Assembly (NCBI GenBank): GCA_900119625.1
Contig: FPKD01000002.1
Coordinates: 248,001 to 312,000, forward strand
Reading direction: 5' to 3'
DNA length: 64,000 nt
Source of the DNA: Olsenella sp. kh2p3
GTDB taxonomy: Bacteria > Actinomycetota > Coriobacteriia > Coriobacteriales > Atopobiaceae
Shown: positions 26,072 to 34,403 of the stretch, one piece after another
Position numbering within the stretch: position 1 is the stretch's first letter
How the letters are laid out: each line of letters opens with the position of its first letter
Position numbers and translations under genes: made by a program
Notes under the pieces: model-generated
Database searches by the model: none
What the model saw: only the letters and a program-made list of their open reading frames with translations
Told to the model about the DNA's origin: nothing

Positions 26072-26707
26072 TTACGACAGGCGCTCGCGAAGCCGCTGCT
26101 CCAGCCGGGCCACTTGCGCCATGGGGTCATCTGGGGTGCAGGTGATGCGGCGCCACGAGCCCTCCCCCACCAGCCGCACGTCGACCAGCGGGCCAAAACC
26201 GTTCTCAAGTGTGCGAGAAGCAATCTCATACGAGGGGTCCGAGCGCAGCCCTGGGTACGCGACGCGCTCGACGCGCGGATGGCATACGAGGTAGCTCGCC
26301 ACCACCTGTGCCGCATCGGAAGACGCACGCCACATGCGGGTGCGCTGCTCGAGCAGCTCCAACTCTGGGTCTCCGGCCTCGCGACCCGCCGAGAGGAGCC
26401 CGCGTGCCGCATCCGCAATGCCCTGCTCACCTCTCGCTACCCATACCAGCATTTCGCCCTCATCAGCAGCAGGCGCAAAGGCAACGTCTGCACCAAGCCT
26501 CACGGCAGCGCAAGCCGCTCCTACAAGCGAGAGGTCACAGGCTACAGCCATGCCCTGCTCGTGTGCAGCGGCAGCAAGGCCCCGTACGTCCGCACATGCT
26601 ACGGGCACGCCTACCAGCGGCTCGATGGGCGCTGAGAAGCCCTTGGCCAGGGCCCCCTCAAGCTCATCCTTGGACACAACCCGCAGAACGCTGCCTCGCT
26701 TGGCCAT
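26072..26707 (-). pseudogene. Truncated Cys/Met-metabolism PLP-enzyme homologue lacking the catalytic lysine
   Basis: The 211-residue product aligns with the second half of cystathionine gamma-synthase-type enzymes. VRGLAAAAHEQGMAVACDLS corresponds to the AxxHxxGxxxVVDNT segment, RLGADVAFAPAADEG to LGADIVVHSATKY, and HPRVERVAYPGL to HPKVEKVYYPGLPSH. The PLP-Lys is replaced and the N-terminal phosphate-binding part is missing. The frame is open and has a plausible ATG, so it may be expressed. It is downstream of thrS across a TGAGACAAAGGGA palindrome. Classed as a degenerate paralogue rather than an active transsulfuration enzyme. Confidence 0.65.
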
Positions 26708-26764
26708 AACTACTCCCAACAAGAAAGCGGCGGGACAGCCAGCCGAGGCCGCCCCGCCGCACAC

Positions 26765-26795
26765 ATGAGACAAAGGGACTGTCCCTTTGTCTCAT
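26765..26795. repeat. TGAGACAAAGGGA palindrome, copy 1
   Basis: Perfect inverted repeat with 15-bp arms, ATGAGACAAAGGGAC and its complement, around a single T. The last three bases of the thrS frame (TGA on the minus strand, 26794-26792) lie inside the right arm, so the repeat supplies the stop codon. It may also act as a weak terminator. Confidence 0.92.
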
Positions 26796-28555
26796 CGACG
26801 CTCGCGAATCTCCTTGGTGACGTCGGCGATGAACTCGTCGAGGTCGCGCTGGACGGTCTCGTTCGAACGATCACGCACAGAGATGTTGCCGGCCTCGGCC
26901 TCCTTCTCGCCAAGAATCAGCATGTAGGGCACGCGATCGATAGAGCGGGCCTCGCGGATCTTGTAGCCGATCTTCTCGTCACGCTCGTCAACCTTCACGC
27001 GCACGCCGGCGTCGCGAAGCTTCTGCGCAACCTCATCGGCATAGTCGCGGGTCTTCTCCGAGACGGGAAGCACCTTGACCTGGCAGGGCGAGAGCCACGT
27101 GGGGAACTTGCCCGCGTACTGCTCGATGAGCATGCCGATGAAGCGCTCGAACGAGCCAAAGCCCGCGCGGTGAATCATGATGGGCTGCTTCTTGGAGCCG
27201 TCCTTGTCGGTGTACTCGAGCTGGAAGTTGTGCGGGAGCTGGAAGTCGAGCTGGATGGTGCCGCACTGCCACTCGCGCCCAAGGCAGTCCTGCAGGTGGA
27301 AGTCGATCTTGGGGCCGTAGAAGGCACCGTCGCCGGGGTTGAGCTTGTAGTCGACGTGCATGGCCTCAAGGGCGTCCTTCAGGCCCTGCTCGGCGCGCTC
27401 CCAGTCCTCGTCAGAACCCATGGAGTTCTCGGGACGTGTAGAAAGCTCGACGCGATACGGGAAGCCAAACTGCGCGTAGTAGGCAGTGATGAGGTGCGCG
27501 ACGTCCGTGACCTGCTCGGTAATCTGATCCGGACGAATGAAGAGGTGCGCGTCGTCCTGCTGGAACTCGCGGACGCGGAACAGGCCGTGCAGGGCGCCCT
27601 TGAGCTCGTGGCGGTGGTCGATGCCGGCCTCGGCAAGCTTCAGGGGCAGGTCACGGTAGCTGCGCGGCTTGCTCTTGTAGATGAGGCAGGCGCCCGGGCA
27701 GTTCATCGGCTTGATCGCGTAGTCCTCGTCGTCGATCTTGGTGGTGTACATGTTCTCTTTGTAGTGGTCCCAGTGGCCCGAGGTCTCCCACAGGCTGCGG
27801 GACAGAATGATCGGCGTCTGGACCTGGTCGTAGCCGTACTTGTCCTGCATCTCCTGCCAGTACTGCATGAGGGAGTTGCGGATGCGCATGCCGTTGGGCA
27901 GCCAGAACGGGAAACCGGGGCCGGCCTCGTTCATCATGAAGATCTCCATCTCCTGGCCGATCTTCCTGTGGTCGCGCTTCTCCGCCTCCTCGCGCATGTG
28001 CTCCCACTGGGCAAGCTCGTCCTTGCTGCGGAAGGCGACGCCATTGATGCGGGTGAGCATCTTGTTGTCCTTGTCGCCCTTCCAGTACGCGCCAGAGACA
28101 CCGGTGAGCTTGAAGGCCTTGAGCGCCTTGGTGTAGAGGATGTGGGGGCCAACGCACATGTCGACGTACTCGCCCTGCTTGTAGAAGGTGATGCGGGCAT
28201 CCTCGGGAAGGTCGCCGATGTGCTCTACCTTGTACTTCTCGCCACGCTCCTGCATGTGGGCAATGGCCTCGGCGCGGGGCAGCTCGTAGGTCTCAAACTT
28301 GAGGTTCTCCTTGCAGATCTTGGCCATCTCAGCCTCAATCTTGGGGAAGTCCTCCTCGGAGATCTTGGTGCCCTCGGGCAGGTCGATGTCGTAGTAGAAG
28401 CCGTTCTCGGTTGCGGGGCCAAAGGCGAAGTCCGCCTCGGGGTACAGGCGCTTGATGGCCTGGGCCATGATGTGCGCCGCGGAGTGGCGCACGACGTGCA
28501 GCTCCTGGTCCTCGGGGCACTCGTCCACGTGACCGTCGTTGTAGAGAACCTTCAT
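26792..28555 (-). CDS. thrS: Threonyl-tRNA synthetase (no TGS domain)
   Basis: Charges tRNA-Thr; 587 residues. The editing domain has HSAAHIMAQA and VDMCVGPH. Class II motifs are present: SLWETSGHWDHY (motif 1 region), PMNCPGACLIYKSKPRSYRDLPL (motif 2 vicinity), and HRAGFGSFERFIGMLIEQYAGKFPTWLSP (motif 3). The C-terminal anticodon domain ends KEIRERR. Compared with 640-residue E. coli-type enzymes the N-terminal TGS domain is essentially absent. ATG preceded by GAGG. A small TTGGGG/CCCCAA hairpin sits just before the ribosome site. Confidence 0.96.
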   Translation of the reverse strand: MKVLYNDGHVDECPEDQELHVVRHSAAHIMAQAIKRLYPEADFAFGPATENGFYYDIDLPEGTKISEEDFPKIEAEMAKICKENLKFETYELPRAEAIAHMQERGEKYKVEHIGDLPEDARITFYKQGEYVDMCVGPHILYTKALKAFKLTGVSGAYWKGDKDNKMLTRINGVAFRSKDELAQWEHMREEAEKRDHRKIGQEMEIFMMNEAGPGFPFWLPNGMRIRNSLMQYWQEMQDKYGYDQVQTPIILSRSLWETSGHWDHYKENMYTTKIDDEDYAIKPMNCPGACLIYKSKPRSYRDLPLKLAEAGIDHRHELKGALHGLFRVREFQQDDAHLFIRPDQITEQVTDVAHLITAYYAQFGFPYRVELSTRPENSMGSDEDWERAEQGLKDALEAMHVDYKLNPGDGAFYGPKIDFHLQDCLGREWQCGTIQLDFQLPHNFQLEYTDKDGSKKQPIMIHRAGFGSFERFIGMLIEQYAGKFPTWLSPCQVKVLPVSEKTRDYADEVAQKLRDAGVRVKVDERDEKIGYKIREARSIDRVPYMLILGEKEAEAGNISVRDRSNETVQRDLDEFIADVTKEIRERR

Positions 28556-29042
28556 GAGAAACCTCTTCCTTGGGGTAGCTCCCCAAATTCTGACTGCAAG
28601 GTGACGTTGCGGGCCAAACCCGGCACCGCGGCGCATAACGGCGACTGTCACATGGCACGAGGCCAGGTGAGGGACAGCCGCCTAGATAGTCACCGTAGTC
28701 GTTACACGCGTGGCGAGAAATGCGTGGATGCAGCAAGCATCCGTGGCCTGACGGAACATGTGCACGTCGCTCGTGTGGCGCATACCCTAATGACTCCCCC
28801 GCGCATTCACTGGCACTTCTGCGGGCGCACGCGACGCCGCCGCTCGATTGCGAGCAGAGTCACCTACGCTGCCTGCGGTTACGCAGACAGTTGACACTTT
28901 ACACCAGAGAGGCGTTGCCACAGGGAAGAAATACCACATGCACAAAGGAAGGTGTGGGTGTAAGCCCACATGCATGGCGCCCGCCTTCCCTTTCAGAAGA
29001 CGGGCGCCGCAGCGCAACCAACGCCAAAATGCAGCACAAAAG
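28556..29042. promoter_or_regulatory. thrS upstream region and convergent-side terminators
   Basis: No gene is supported here. Next to thrS, TTGGGG-TAGCT-CCCCAA (28570-28586) forms a leader hairpin adjoining the ribosome-binding region. I see no T-box consensus on the minus strand. Near the other end, TGTGGG/CCCACA (28953-28970) and GGCGCCCG/CGGGCGCC (28976-29008) can form two hairpins after the OYE-fusion gene, the second being a likely terminator for it. Confidence 0.5.
28976..29008 (-). terminator. Probable terminator of the OYE-decarboxylase fusion gene
   Basis: GGCGCCCG/CGGGCGCC stem (8 bp) with a 17-base loop, about 35 bases after the stop codon. A second stem TGTGGG/CCCACA (28953-28970) follows. 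There is no strong U-tract. Confidence 0.45.
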
Positions 29043-31859
29043 CTAGACGCGACTAACTTCACCAAGGGTGGTACGGTCGTACCAGCCGGCAAAGACGTAG
29101 GGGAAGAACTCACCCGCATCGACGTCTGCCAGCTTCTTCTCGCCTAGAACCGTCAGGTCAAGCTCGGAGTAAGCGCAGCCGAGCACAGAGAGCACGGGAA
29201 GCTCTCCCCATGGGTCATCGGGACTCGACTCCATCTTGATGCTGGTAACGTAGCCAGGCTCCCACTTGTGATAGTCATACTGAACGAGCGCCGCGTTGAT
29301 GGCACCGCCGGTCAGCTGCGCTCCGCCCTGCGGGAGTGCCGGACGGTCGAAGTGGTAGTAGAACCCACAACCCTTGGTGGTCTTTCCGGCAGCCGGGGAC
29401 TGGAAAATCAGATGGCAGAGGGGGCTGTTGTACTCGCCAAGGTCTGCCTCCACGTGTACCAGCCGGTAACCGCGGCGCGCAAGGTCAACGCAGAGCGCCG
29501 AGCCTTCCTTGCGAATCGAGAACTGGGCGCCAAGCTTCTTGGGCATGGATCCGTTGTCACGCCCAAGCTGCGTTGCCATCTCGGCACCGTTGCCGCCCAA
29601 GAGCAGCGACATCGTGTACTGTCCAAGCTGGTCGCCAAGGTAGCAGTACACGCCGAGAATTGCCTCGTAGTAGTCATCGGTAAACGACGGCCGCAGGATG
29701 TGATTCACGGAGAGCGTCACCACGGGCATTGAGAAGGGCTTGAGCGGTGCAGGCAGGATGCGCTCGATGGCAGAAGGGTCGGTGGTGTAGGCGAGATACA
29801 AGCCACGCTGGTCAGACATTACGGACGGTGCGCCAAACTTTTGGAGGTCTGCGGAGTCCATGCAAAAGCTCGAGCGAGCGGCGCGCGCCGAGAATAGACC
29901 GCGGGCAGCCTCGTAACCACCACGTGTAGCAGGCGCGATGTTCCCGTCGCGCACAGCGGAACCAACAAGGCAAACACCGACGCCGCGCTTACGCAGACCC
30001 TCGGCAAGCTCCTTTGCAGGCCGGTTCCCCAGCGAAAGCACCACAAGGTCCGCCTCGACCTTGGAGCGCCCTCCATCGGCAACGCTCTCGACAGCAATGC
30101 CATCGGACCCAACCTCAACGAGCTTCTCGCCCAGCTTGAGCTCAACCTGCTGTGCGCGCAGGCGTCCCATCAGGTCAACGAGGTTGGTCTGGTTTGTACC
30201 CGGAGCCGGCGTGGCCACCATATCGACGACCGTAACGGAAGCCGCACCCTTATCAGCAATGTACTCGGCGGTCTCAAGGCCCGTCATACCGGCACCCACA
30301 ACCACTACGCGCTTGCCCTCATAGCTCTCGCGTGACAGGGCATCGGGCACGCATATCACGTTCTTGCCACCAATCCCTGGAATCGACCCAGGGACAAGGG
30401 GATCTCCACCCGTGGCGCAGATGACTGCGTCTGGGCCAAATGCCATCACTGATTCCACCGTAGCCTCCACGCCAAGGCGCACGTCCACGCCCAGCTTGGG
30501 AAGCATTGTCTCGTAGTACTGCGGGACAAAGTCCATCTTCTCCTTGCGTGGCGGGCGCTCGGCGAGAAGAACCTGGCCGCCAAGGCGATCGCCCTTTTCA
30601 AGCAGCGTCACCTTGCAGCCGCGTCGCGCCGCGGTCTCCGCCGCCTGGCAGCCACCGGGGCCGCCACCAATCACAACAACGTGATGATGGTCAACGTCGA
30701 TTGGCAGCTCACCATAGCGCAGCTCATGCGCGCACTCCGGATTGACGGCGCACTCAAGGGGCATGCATTTCTCGGCGTTCTGTTCCAGGGACTCGAAGCA
30801 GCGCAGACAGCTGATGCACTTGCGAAGTTCGGGAACTCGGCCCTGTTGAACCTTATTGCCCCACTCGGGATCGGCGAGCCACGCGCGGCCAAGACCGGCG
30901 AAGTCGATAGTTCCTTCCTCGAGGAATGCCTCGGGAACGTCGGGGCCACGATATGCGGAGACCGCAATCACGGGAACGCTGACGTGCTCTTTCACCGCTC
31001 GGATGATGTCATGGCGCCATCCCTCGGGATAACTTACTGGCTCCACGCACGTAATGCCGGTCTCGTAGAGGCCAACGGACACGTCTATGAAGTCGACGCC
31101 TGCCTTTTCGAACGCCATGCAGATCTTGACGCCGTCTGCAGTGTGGATGTAGTCCTCGGTAACCCCGGTCTTGTCGAGGAATTCCTCGACGGAGACGCGG
31201 CAGCCAAGCGCAAAGCCTGCGGAACAGCGCTCGCGAATGCCTGCGATGATCTCGGTGACGATGCGCAGGCGGTTCTCAAAGCTGCCACCATACTGGTCTG
31301 TTCGCTTGTTGGTGTAGGGAGAGAGGAACTGCTGCAGCAGGTAGCCATGCGCGCAGTGCAGCTCGACACCATCGAAGCCCGCGCGCTCGGCACGAACTGC
31401 GCCTTCGATAAACTCCTGGACTATATGCTGGACCTCTTCCGTAGAGAGCGCGCGGGTCTCCGCCTGCGTCTTCTTGCAAGGAATCGCAGACGCCGAGACA
31501 ACCGGCTTTCCGCCGAGAAGGACATTGGGTGTCTCCCTGCCTGGGTGATGCAGCTGCAGGAATGTCTTGGAACCATGGCGGTGAATTGCCTCAACAAGAC
31601 GCGCGAGTTGCGGAACATTGCGGTCGCGTGTGACGGAAATCTGGCGCAGCTCACCGACGCCCGTCTCGTCGTCAATCCGGCAGATCTCCGGTATCACTAG
31701 GCCGGCACCACCTGCGGCGCGCAGCTCGTAATAACGGATCATCTCTTCAGTGGGTGTCCCGTCAAGATTGGCAAGCCCTACCCCCATGGGCTCCATGACC
31801 AGACGGTTCCTGAGCTCGACCGATCCAATACGGCCAGGTTCGAAAAGCTTGTCGTACAT
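29043..31859 (-). CDS. OYE/2,4-dienoyl-CoA-reductase-like flavoenzyme fused to an acetoacetate decarboxylase domain
   Basis: A 938-residue protein. Residues 1-345 are an FMN TIM barrel (DKLFEPGRIGSVELRNRLV; HCAHGYLLQQFLSPYTNKR). A Cys cluster at CISCLRCF...CMPLEC (about 348-370) binds 4Fe-4S. Residues 390-650 are an FAD/NAD(P) domain (VVVIGGGPGGCQAAETAARR; VVVVGAGMTGLETAEYIADKG). This is the FadH arrangement. Residues about 669-938 resemble acetoacetate decarboxylase, with GSMPKKLGAQF matching the YPKKLG context of the Schiff-base Lys (774/775). ATG preceded by GGGAGAGGGG. I infer coupled reduction and decarboxylation, or a beta-keto acid substrate; the substrate is unknown. Confidence 0.85.
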   Translation of the reverse strand: MYDKLFEPGRIGSVELRNRLVMEPMGVGLANLDGTPTEEMIRYYELRAAGGAGLVIPEICRIDDETGVGELRQISVTRDRNVPQLARLVEAIHRHGSKTFLQLHHPGRETPNVLLGGKPVVSASAIPCKKTQAETRALSTEEVQHIVQEFIEGAVRAERAGFDGVELHCAHGYLLQQFLSPYTNKRTDQYGGSFENRLRIVTEIIAGIRERCSAGFALGCRVSVEEFLDKTGVTEDYIHTADGVKICMAFEKAGVDFIDVSVGLYETGITCVEPVSYPEGWRHDIIRAVKEHVSVPVIAVSAYRGPDVPEAFLEEGTIDFAGLGRAWLADPEWGNKVQQGRVPELRKCISCLRCFESLEQNAEKCMPLECAVNPECAHELRYGELPIDVDHHHVVVIGGGPGGCQAAETAARRGCKVTLLEKGDRLGGQVLLAERPPRKEKMDFVPQYYETMLPKLGVDVRLGVEATVESVMAFGPDAVICATGGDPLVPGSIPGIGGKNVICVPDALSRESYEGKRVVVVGAGMTGLETAEYIADKGAASVTVVDMVATPAPGTNQTNLVDLMGRLRAQQVELKLGEKLVEVGSDGIAVESVADGGRSKVEADLVVLSLGNRPAKELAEGLRKRGVGVCLVGSAVRDGNIAPATRGGYEAARGLFSARAARSSFCMDSADLQKFGAPSVMSDQRGLYLAYTTDPSAIERILPAPLKPFSMPVVTLSVNHILRPSFTDDYYEAILGVYCYLGDQLGQYTMSLLLGGNGAEMATQLGRDNGSMPKKLGAQFSIRKEGSALCVDLARRGYRLVHVEADLGEYNSPLCHLIFQSPAAGKTTKGCGFYYHFDRPALPQGGAQLTGGAINAALVQYDYHKWEPGYVTSIKMESSPDDPWGELPVLSVLGCAYSELDLTVLGEKKLADVDAGEFFPYVFAGWYDRTTLGEVSRV

Positions 31860-32040
31860 GCCCCTCTCCCTTCGCTGCCGCGCCAGCTTTCGTCGGCGCA
31901 CATTACGGCTCTAGGCACAGAGTAGAGGGATTAGACTTGGACAAATACGTATATTCGGGGAGGGAGCTGCTTGGCTTCGCGAGGCAGCATTATGGCGGGC
32001 CAGCTTTACAGAGCCAATACGGGCACGGCGATCCTCTCCC

Positions 32041-32427
32041 CTATCGCGCGCCGTCGAAGGTCTTGAGGAACAGCTGGTAATCGACCTCATTCTGGTCTGC
32101 GTAGGCCTGCGCGAACTCGCAGAGCGCGTTGTCGATGCCCGCGCCTTTCCCCAGGTAGCCGGCAATGGCGTGGCGGTCACCCGTGCGGGCGTGTGCGTGC
32201 GCGAGGGTCCAAGCGCACAGTGAACCAAAGCGTGAGAGCTCGTAGGCATCCATGCGCTCCAGGTCGACCGACCCCTTGGCGTCCCACAGTTGGCGCACGT
32301 AGTAGTCACGCATGACGCCTTTCTCGTCTGCCGATCGAGCCCAGCCGAGAAGAACGTCGCCGGCCGTCTGCATGGCCCGCTGTCCCTCGACGACCCTCCT
32401 GCCATGGTCGAGAAAGCAGCTTGTTGG
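32041..32427 (-). pseudogene. C-terminal remnant of a DUF2252-family gene
   Basis: The open frame encodes about 128 residues matching only the end of DUF2252 proteins: FLDHGRRVVEGQRAMQTAGD, YYVRQLWDAKGSVDLE, and TLAHAHARTGDRHAIAGYLG. The family is usually more than 400 residues. Upstream, the frame meets TGA at 32430-32428, and about 25 bases further the interspersed palindromic repeat B begins (32453). The N-terminal three quarters are gone, so it is a truncated gene. Confidence 0.8.
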
Positions 32428-32452
32428 TCATTCCTCTCGACGAGTATTGCGC

Positions 32453-32545
32453 TTCCGGCGAGAAATTGACGCCCGAGCAGGGGTTTCAGACGGGATTTCG
32501 TACGAGATGCTCGCTCGGGCGCCGTTTTGACGCCCGAGCGAGAGT
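32453..32545. repeat. Interspersed palindromic repeat family, locus B
   Basis: Starts with CCGGCGAGAAATTGACGCC (compare locus A) and contains GACGGGATTTCGTACGAGAT (compare locus C, reverse strand). It then has CTCGGGCGCC-GTTTT-GACGCCCGAG, an imperfect hairpin. It lies between the DUF2252 remnant and the zinc-ribbon gene. Confidence 0.75.
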
Positions 32546-32600
32546 TTCGTTCCCACCTGCCGCGAGAAGGCGCCACCCGGGCGCCAGCGGCAATAAAAAA

Positions 32601-32622
32601 GGACCCCACCGAGGCGGGGCCC
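32601..32622 (-). terminator. Intrinsic terminator of the zinc-ribbon protein gene
   Basis: GGaCCCCacc/GGGGcCC-type stem (10 pairs with two mismatches). It is preceded on the plus strand by AAAAAA, so the leftward transcript has a U6 tract. It lies 24 bases after the stop codon. Confidence 0.75.
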
Positions 32623-32645
32623 TTCTCAAAGCAATGTGCACTAAC

Positions 32646-33077
32646 CTACTGGATGCGCGTGCGACAGTACGGGCACACCTTCCAGTCGGCGTTGAGCGGA
32701 CGGTGGCACGTGGGGCACACGTTCCTCACCTGCGTGTTGCAGATGGGGCACACCACAAAGTCGCGGTCGATGGGAGCGCCGCACTTGGGGCAGATGCCGT
32801 AGTGCGAAAGCTGGTGCTCACGCAGGGCAATATCGAGGTCCTGCTCCTCGCGGTCAATGAGGTAGGAGCTGGGACGCAGGATGACATATGCGAGAAGTCC
32901 CACGATGGGGATAACCGAGATGATCGCCCACATCCACCAGGGCTCTGCGCCGCGACGCTGGGCGTCGCGAATGACGTAGACGATGGAGAGGACGTAGAGC
33001 ATGACGACGCACACAACCATGAGGTACAGGACCATCCTGACCTCGGGTGTGAGAATTTGGTCGATAAGGTCTTGCAT
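32646..33077 (-). CDS. Membrane protein with C-terminal double zinc ribbon
   Basis: A 143-residue protein with two transmembrane helices (MVLYLMVVCVVMLYVLSIVY; WWMWAIISVIPIVGLLAYVI). A cytoplasmic C-terminal part follows with three CPxC-type zinc pairs: CPKCGAP, CPICNTQ and CPTCHRP...CPYCRT. The first helical part has PLDc_N-like character. Function is unknown; zinc ribbons suggest protein or nucleic-acid binding at the membrane. ATG with GAGGAG upstream. It has its own terminator. Confidence 0.82.
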   Translation of the reverse strand: MQDLIDQILTPEVRMVLYLMVVCVVMLYVLSIVYVIRDAQRRGAEPWWMWAIISVIPIVGLLAYVILRPSSYLIDREEQDLDIALREHQLSHYGICPKCGAPIDRDFVVCPICNTQVRNVCPTCHRPLNADWKVCPYCRTRIQ

Positions 33078-33300
33078 TCCCTGGACTCCTCTTGTTGGCA
33101 CATGTGTACGCGGCGTCCGACCGTCTTGCGGCCAATGACGCGCGACCGAGAAACGCGATTGACGATTGTATCAGATGTGGAAGAGAATGCCTGCAACCTC
33201 GGCATCAAGCACCATTGAGTCACACGCAATGCGCGATTCTCCACACAATGCGGACGCGCCCTCAACAACACTCCCATATGTTGTTGGGGCGCGTCGTAAG

Positions 33301-34293
33301 CTACCTGATAATGTCGCCGTTCTCGTCGTACTTGTAGAAGCCCTCGCCGGCTGCCATGCCAAGCTTGCCCTCGTCGATGTACTTCTGCAGCACGGCCTTC
33401 ATGCCCTTGAAGTTGTAGGGCAGCATCATCTTCCTAAGGAGCGGGGTCACGATGCCGGGCACCTTCTGGTACTGGTCGACGATGTTCATGGCCGTAGTGA
33501 GACCCACGGTGTCGAACACCTGGAACGGGCCCTTGGGCGCGCCAGTGCCAGATGTCCATGCCTTGTCGATGCTCTCGGGGTCTGAGATGCCGTTGGCGAG
33601 AAGGTCAAGACCGGAGAGCATCCAGGGCACAAGCTGGGAGTTGAGAAGGTAACCTGCCTTCTCCTTCTTTACCGGCAGCGGCTGCATGTGGATGCCACGG
33701 GCAAACTCGAGCACCGCCTGGAACGAGGCATCGCTCGTCTCGCTCTGCACCATGACCTCGGTCACGTTGTGCTTCCAGATAGAGTTGGCAAAGTGCAGCG
33801 CCAGGTAGCGGTCGGGGCGCCCCGTGTCCTTGGTGAACTGCGAAGGCAGAAGCGACGAGGAGTTGGTGACAATGATGGTCTTCTCGGGCATGAGAGGCGC
33901 GACCTTCTTGAAGAAGTCCGCTTTCTGATCCGCCACCTCGGCCATCGACTCGATCACGAGGTCGGCGTCGGCAACGGCCTTGGCAAGGTCGAGTTCGAGC
34001 TTCATGCCGTCGTGCGCCTTGCGTGCGCGGGCGGCGCACTCGTCAGCGTCGAACGTGTCGAAATCGGCCAGACCGGCGCACCAGGCGGGGTCATTTGCGC
34101 TCTCGGCGCCCTTCATGCCCTCGATGGCCTCGAGGTACTGCTGCTCGAACTTGTCGAGCTTGGGCTGGCAGCGGCCGATGGAACTCTCGGAGCGCAGCCA
34201 GATGGTGACGTCGTAGCCCCAGTAGGCCGTCTGCAGCGCAATCTGCGAGCCCAGCACGCCGCCGCCGGCAACCACGATCTTCTTGAATGCCAT
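33301..34293 (-). CDS. 3-hydroxyacyl-CoA dehydrogenase
   Basis: A 330-residue NAD-dependent dehydrogenase. The Rossmann motif is VVAGGGVLGSQIA (residues 6-18), the catalytic His is in LALHFANSIWKHNVTEVMV, and the substrate segment is VTNSSSLLPSQFT. The C-terminal dimer domain includes SGTGAPKGPFQVFDTVGL. It is longer than typical 280-residue enzymes by an insert after the nucleotide motif. It may act in butyrate-type metabolism, but no partner beta-oxidation genes are adjacent. ATG with GAGAGG eight bases upstream. Confidence 0.88.
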   Translation of the reverse strand: MAFKKIVVAGGGVLGSQIALQTAYWGYDVTIWLRSESSIGRCQPKLDKFEQQYLEAIEGMKGAESANDPAWCAGLADFDTFDADECAARARKAHDGMKLELDLAKAVADADLVIESMAEVADQKADFFKKVAPLMPEKTIIVTNSSSLLPSQFTKDTGRPDRYLALHFANSIWKHNVTEVMVQSETSDASFQAVLEFARGIHMQPLPVKKEKAGYLLNSQLVPWMLSGLDLLANGISDPESIDKAWTSGTGAPKGPFQVFDTVGLTTAMNIVDQYQKVPGIVTPLLRKMMLPYNFKGMKAVLQKYIDEGKLGMAAGEGFYKYDENGDIIR

Positions 34294-34403
34294 GGCATGT
34301 CCTCTCGTTGGAATTGAACGTGTCAAACCGCGATTCTAACGTAGTTGGCACCTTCGACCAACGACGCACTTCGTAGGTGCGCCGGTACAAGAGGTAGACG
34401 GGG

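Noticed and set aside
26765..26795. Ordinary intrinsic terminator of thrS
   Set aside because: The palindrome is nearly perfect and recurs at three other positions, including one between divergent genes, and lacks a U-tract, so a plain terminator does not explain it.
29061..29080. T-box-like AAGGGTGGTACGG
   Set aside because: It lies inside the last codons of the OYE-decarboxylase fusion gene and on the wrong strand for thrS; no anti-terminator context.
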